Shown here: piece by piece, positions 4,971 through 7,364 of the stretch
Numbering within the stretch: position 1 is the first letter of the stretch
How the letters are laid out: each line of letters starts with the position of its first letter
Source of the DNA: Candidatus Aminicenantota bacterium
Lineage (GTDB): Bacteria > Acidobacteriota > Aminicenantia > UBA2199
Assembly (NCBI GenBank): GCA_024644125.1
Contig: JAHELQ010000257.1
Coordinates: forward strand, 1 to 7,364
Reading direction: 5' to 3'
DNA: 7,364 bases
The notes under the pieces: generated by a model
Told to the model about the DNA's origin: nothing
The model's database searches: none
What the model saw: only the letters and a program-made list of their open reading frames with translations
Made by a program: the position numbers and the translations under genes

Positions 4971-6893
4971 TTACATTTTCTCGGGCACAGGAATCCCCAT
5001 GATGGCGAACAGTTTCTCCAAACGGTCTTTCACCAACAAAACCGCGCCTACACGAAGCTTTTTCAATAACGGGTCCTTCTCGGCGATAATAGGGAATAAA
5101 TGGTAGTAGTGATTAAATTTTTGGCACAAGGAATATGTGTAATTGGCGATGGTGGACAACTCGCTATTCTGCAACGCCAATTCCACCTGTATATCGATAA
5201 GAGACAGATGGAGGAGTAGTTCGTAGGTGACTGCCAGTTCCTTGCTATCTTCAGGCAAAATCGCCAAATCAAGATCCGCGAGCGAAACATCCGCCACATC
5301 ATCCTGCTCACGCATCCGGCGAAGAATACTGTTGATCCGCACCAGGGCATATTGAAGGTAAGGGCCGGTGTCCCCTTCGAATGCCAACGCCTCTTTAAAA
5401 TCAAAAGCGATCACCGATGTGGAGGTGAACTTGATCATAAAATAGCGCAGAGCGCCGATAGCAATGTCCCTGGCAATTTTAGCGACTTTTGCATCCGGCA
5501 TCTCCGGATTCCTCACCCTGACCTCTTCCGAAGATTTTTCGGTTAAAATATCTATCAAATCATCGGCTTTGACGGCGATTCCTTTACGGCCCGAGACCTC
5601 GACATAAGCTTTATTTTCATCTTCGGGAGCCAACGGTAACCCCAATTCCTTGACACAACGGGGAGTGAGAGCCACCATCTCATAAGAGAAATGGATAAAC
5701 CGCCGTTTAGGCCCATCGCCGCCCATTGATTCCAGAACCTGGGAGATGATATTCTGCAAATAAGATTGCCGGGTGTCGATGACATTGTAGACAGTGTGGG
5801 CGTTACCAAAGGCAAGCCCGCGGTCTCCGGACTGAAAATCTGTCATAAAAACTTTATGCCCGTCGGCATACTCATGAAATTCCTGAAAATAAAAGTCATT
5901 GGCGAAGAGCCCCACCTTCCAGAAAGTATAGGCTATATCCTTCCCTATATATGTCACGGTCCCATTGGAGCGGATGATAACCTTTTCGATATTTTCCCTA
6001 TCGTACTTGATCACCCAGCAACCATCTTTTTCCGGCTCTTGCGATAAGTACATCACGCCGTCCCGTTTCATAATCTCTTCGGCTTTTCTGAAATAATCCA
6101 ATTCAATGATATCCCGCTCCCGCACCATGAGATCATACCGGATCCCAATCAGGTCCATCACCCTCACATGATCCCGCAATACTTGCCTGGATACGAAGTC
6201 GCTGATTGCATACTCCGGTTCGACTTTGTCCTCGATCTTCCTGTGCACCTCTTTGCGCTCTTCCGCCAATAGAGGATCTTCGGCGAACATGCGACTGGCG
6301 CGGGAATAAAGTTCCCATAAATAAGAGGCCAGATTATCAATCCCTTCGAGATCCCGGACACTCTTTTCCTCGAGATACAACACCGCCCATACAACATCCG
6401 CCACCTGGATTCCTGTATCGTCGATGTAATTTTGCACCTCGACCGGATGCCCCAGATAGCGGAGACAACCCACCAGGGCATCTCCCAGGCAAGAGTTCCG
6501 CAAATGGCCGATATGGGCGGATTTATTTGGATTGATGCTGGTGTGCTCCACAATCACCTTTTCCGCATGGATTTGCCTCTTGCGATCTCGGTTTTCCATC
6601 AAATAGGGAAACAGGAATTCTTTGGTAAATGTAAAATTTAAAAAGCCACCGCCCGCCAATTGGATGCTGTCGAACATATCGAATTCCCCGTCGATGACGT
6701 CGATGATTCGCTTGCCGACCACGAACGGTTTCTCTTTAAGTCTTTTAGCAAGGACAAAGGGGATAGTGGTTGATAGATCGCCGAATTTCCGATCCGGAGG
6801 GATGGAAAATTGCACATCCTCCGCTTGAAGCATAAAATCCTCATGCAACAATTCCACCAAACGCGCCTTGAGTTTTTCTTGTAATAACCGCAT
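4971..6893 (-). CDS. argS: Arginyl-tRNA synthetase (arginine--tRNA ligase), 640 aa
   Basis: A class I aminoacyl-tRNA synthetase that charges tRNA-Arg with arginine using ATP in the cytoplasm. Numbering is from the ATG at 6893. The N-terminal ArgRS additional domain contains FGDLSTTIPFVLAK (37-50), and the Rossmann catalytic core carries HIGH in NPNKSAHIGHLRNS (121-134). The KMSK-equivalent loop reads VEVSGRKGIAVKADDL (431-446). The DALR-type anticodon-binding domain starts around DTGPYLQYALVRI (508-520) and ends in LEKLFAIMGIPVPEKM, the usual ArgRS C-terminus. K124, three residues before HIGH, sits where a lysine is known to compensate in ArgRSs that lack a canonical KMSK. This start is chosen because GGAG lies six bases upstream (6900-6903), and a good promoter at 6946-6974 lies inside the longer in-frame extension that reaches 7091. 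The gene looks complete and functional. Confidence 0.95.
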   Translation of the reverse strand: MRLLQEKLKARLVELLHEDFMLQAEDVQFSIPPDRKFGDLSTTIPFVLAKRLKEKPFVVGKRIIDVIDGEFDMFDSIQLAGGGFLNFTFTKEFLFPYLMENRDRKRQIHAEKVIVEHTSINPNKSAHIGHLRNSCLGDALVGCLRYLGHPVEVQNYIDDTGIQVADVVWAVLYLEEKSVRDLEGIDNLASYLWELYSRASRMFAEDPLLAEERKEVHRKIEDKVEPEYAISDFVSRQVLRDHVRVMDLIGIRYDLMVRERDIIELDYFRKAEEIMKRDGVMYLSQEPEKDGCWVIKYDRENIEKVIIRSNGTVTYIGKDIAYTFWKVGLFANDFYFQEFHEYADGHKVFMTDFQSGDRGLAFGNAHTVYNVIDTRQSYLQNIISQVLESMGGDGPKRRFIHFSYEMVALTPRCVKELGLPLAPEDENKAYVEVSGRKGIAVKADDLIDILTEKSSEEVRVRNPEMPDAKVAKIARDIAIGALRYFMIKFTSTSVIAFDFKEALAFEGDTGPYLQYALVRINSILRRMREQDDVADVSLADLDLAILPEDSKELAVTYELLLHLSLIDIQVELALQNSELSTIANYTYSLCQKFNHYYHLFPIIAEKDPLLKKLRVGAVLLVKDRLEKLFAIMGIPVPEKM

Positions 6894-6899
6894 CACACT

Positions 6900-6903
6900 C
6901 TCC
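6900..6903 (-). promoter_or_regulatory. Ribosome binding site that fixes the argS start
   Basis: On the minus strand GGAG is followed by six bases and then ATG 6893-6891. The adjacent in-frame GTG (6896-6894) would be only three bases from the SD and is less likely. No comparable site supports the in-frame ATG at 7091. Confidence 0.7.
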
Positions 6904-6945
6904 AATCGTTCATTTAATAATCCGCCTATGGGACCGCGGGCAAAA

Positions 6946-6974
6946 ATTATATTATATACCGGCCTGACCGTCAA
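6946..6974 (-). promoter_or_regulatory. Sigma70-type promoter of argS
   Basis: TTGACG (6974-6969), a 17-base spacer and a perfect TATAAT (6951-6946) match the consensus at 11 of 12 positions. Transcription should start near 6939, giving a leader of about 45 bases before the ATG at 6893. This is the best promoter in the window. Confidence 0.75.
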
Positions 6975-7010
6975 GCGAAAAGCCACAAATCGCAGCACCA
7001 TTACACCCTC

Positions 7011-7039
7011 TTTACATATACTGCGAAGTCTGGTAATAT
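7011..7039 (+). promoter_or_regulatory. Candidate promoter of the DEAD-box helicase gene, extended -10
   Basis: TTTACA (7011-7016) and TAATAT (7034-7039) are 17 bases apart, and TGG directly before the -10 forms an extended -10 element. Transcription would start near 7046, leaving a leader of roughly 93 bases before the ATG. It is divergent from the argS promoter, with the two -35 hexamers 36 bases apart. Confidence 0.5.
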
Positions 7040-7138
7040 ATTTCCAGCGATTGATCTCACATCCTCTTAATCGGGGAAGGATATCAGACACTACTACAAA
7101 TTAGTGCCATGCTAAATAAATAATTTTTAGGAAAATAC

Positions 7139-7364
7139 ATGAAAACAATTGGAACATTTGAAAATTTAGGATTGTCGGAATCTACCATAAAAGGGATAAA
7201 AAAGAAGGGCTTTGAAGAGCCGACTCCGATCCAGGAATTGGTAATTCCCCTACTCTTGAAAAATGAAAAAGATTTGGTGGGACAAGCGCAAACCGGAACC
7301 GGAAAAACCGCCGCGTTTGGATTGCCGCTGATTGAAAAACTCAACGCCAAATCAAAAAATGTAC
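7139..7364 (+). CDS. DEAD-box RNA helicase, N-terminal fragment (75 residues)
   Basis: The start is supported by AGGA (7129-7132) six bases before ATG 7139. The visible sequence carries the complete Q motif, with F7 and GFEEPTPIQ (24-32), and motif I, the Walker A loop AQTGTGKT (50-57). This order and spacing are diagnostic of DEAD-box ATP-dependent RNA helicases, which unwind short RNA duplexes in ribosome assembly and mRNA turnover, often in cold adaptation. The frame is open to the window edge, so the DEAD motif, the second RecA domain and any C-terminal tail that would separate the DeaD, RhlE, SrmB and CshA types cannot be seen. It is divergent from argS. Confidence 0.95.
   Translation, partial: MKTIGTFENLGLSESTIKGIKKKGFEEPTPIQELVIPLLLKNEKDLVGQAQTGTGKTAAFGLPLIEKLNAKSKNV

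Noticed and set aside
6133..6553. Alternative minus- and plus-strand frames inside argS
   Set aside because: They overlap the strongly conserved catalytic region of ArgRS in other frames. Their Arg/Ser/Pro-rich products are typical of shadow translation.
1..7364. GTAC at both ends of the window, suggesting a terminal repeat or circular junction
   Set aside because: A four-base identity is expected by chance about once in 256 cases. Coding sequences are cut at both edges in unrelated genes.

Overview
This window is bacterial chromosomal DNA of moderate base composition, with AT-rich intergenic spaces and compact gene pairs. No mobile element, CRISPR array, rRNA or tRNA gene is visible. The PilN/PilO-like inner-membrane pair points to a diderm (Gram-negative) bacterium. 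The style of the ArgRS and of the large ABC-2 permease recalls uncultivated lineages such as Aminicenantes/Acidobacteriota. That placement is a guess from memory, not a measurement.

Layout, left to right. (1) Bases 1-1064, minus strand: two overlapping genes (ATGA junction) for small one-helix membrane proteins resembling PilN and PilO of type IV pili or GspL/GspM of type II secretion; the second runs off the left edge. (2) Bases 1065-1371: an AT-rich divergent intergenic region with a promoter candidate on each strand. (3) Bases 1372-4093, plus strand: a chain of three reading frames that overlap by 1-4 nt. These are a 30-codon GTG-start mini-ORF, a 224-aa exported helical protein, and a 652-aa ABC-2-type permease. 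The permease's C-terminal ~190 residues look like a complete ABC ATPase domain whose catalytic motifs have all been lost. (4) Bases 4106-4780, minus strand: an unrecognised 224-aa soluble protein that converges on the permease gene, with a possible bidirectional terminator at the junction. (5) Bases 4971-6893, minus strand: arginyl-tRNA synthetase (argS). (6) Bases 6894-7138: a divergent promoter region with well-formed sigma70-type promoters on both strands. (7) Bases 7139-7364, plus strand: the N-terminal part of a DEAD-box RNA helicase cut by the right edge.

The most interesting unit is region 3. Its permease carries its own pseudo-ATPase domain, so ATP hydrolysis would have to come from a separate active ATPase not encoded here. 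The tight coupling suggests that the exported protein and the permease act together. A practical annotation point is that the longest argS reading frame (706 codons) is almost certainly over-long. A TTGACG-N17-TATAAT promoter and a well-placed ribosome binding site lie inside the apparent extension, so the 640-aa start at 6893 is preferred.
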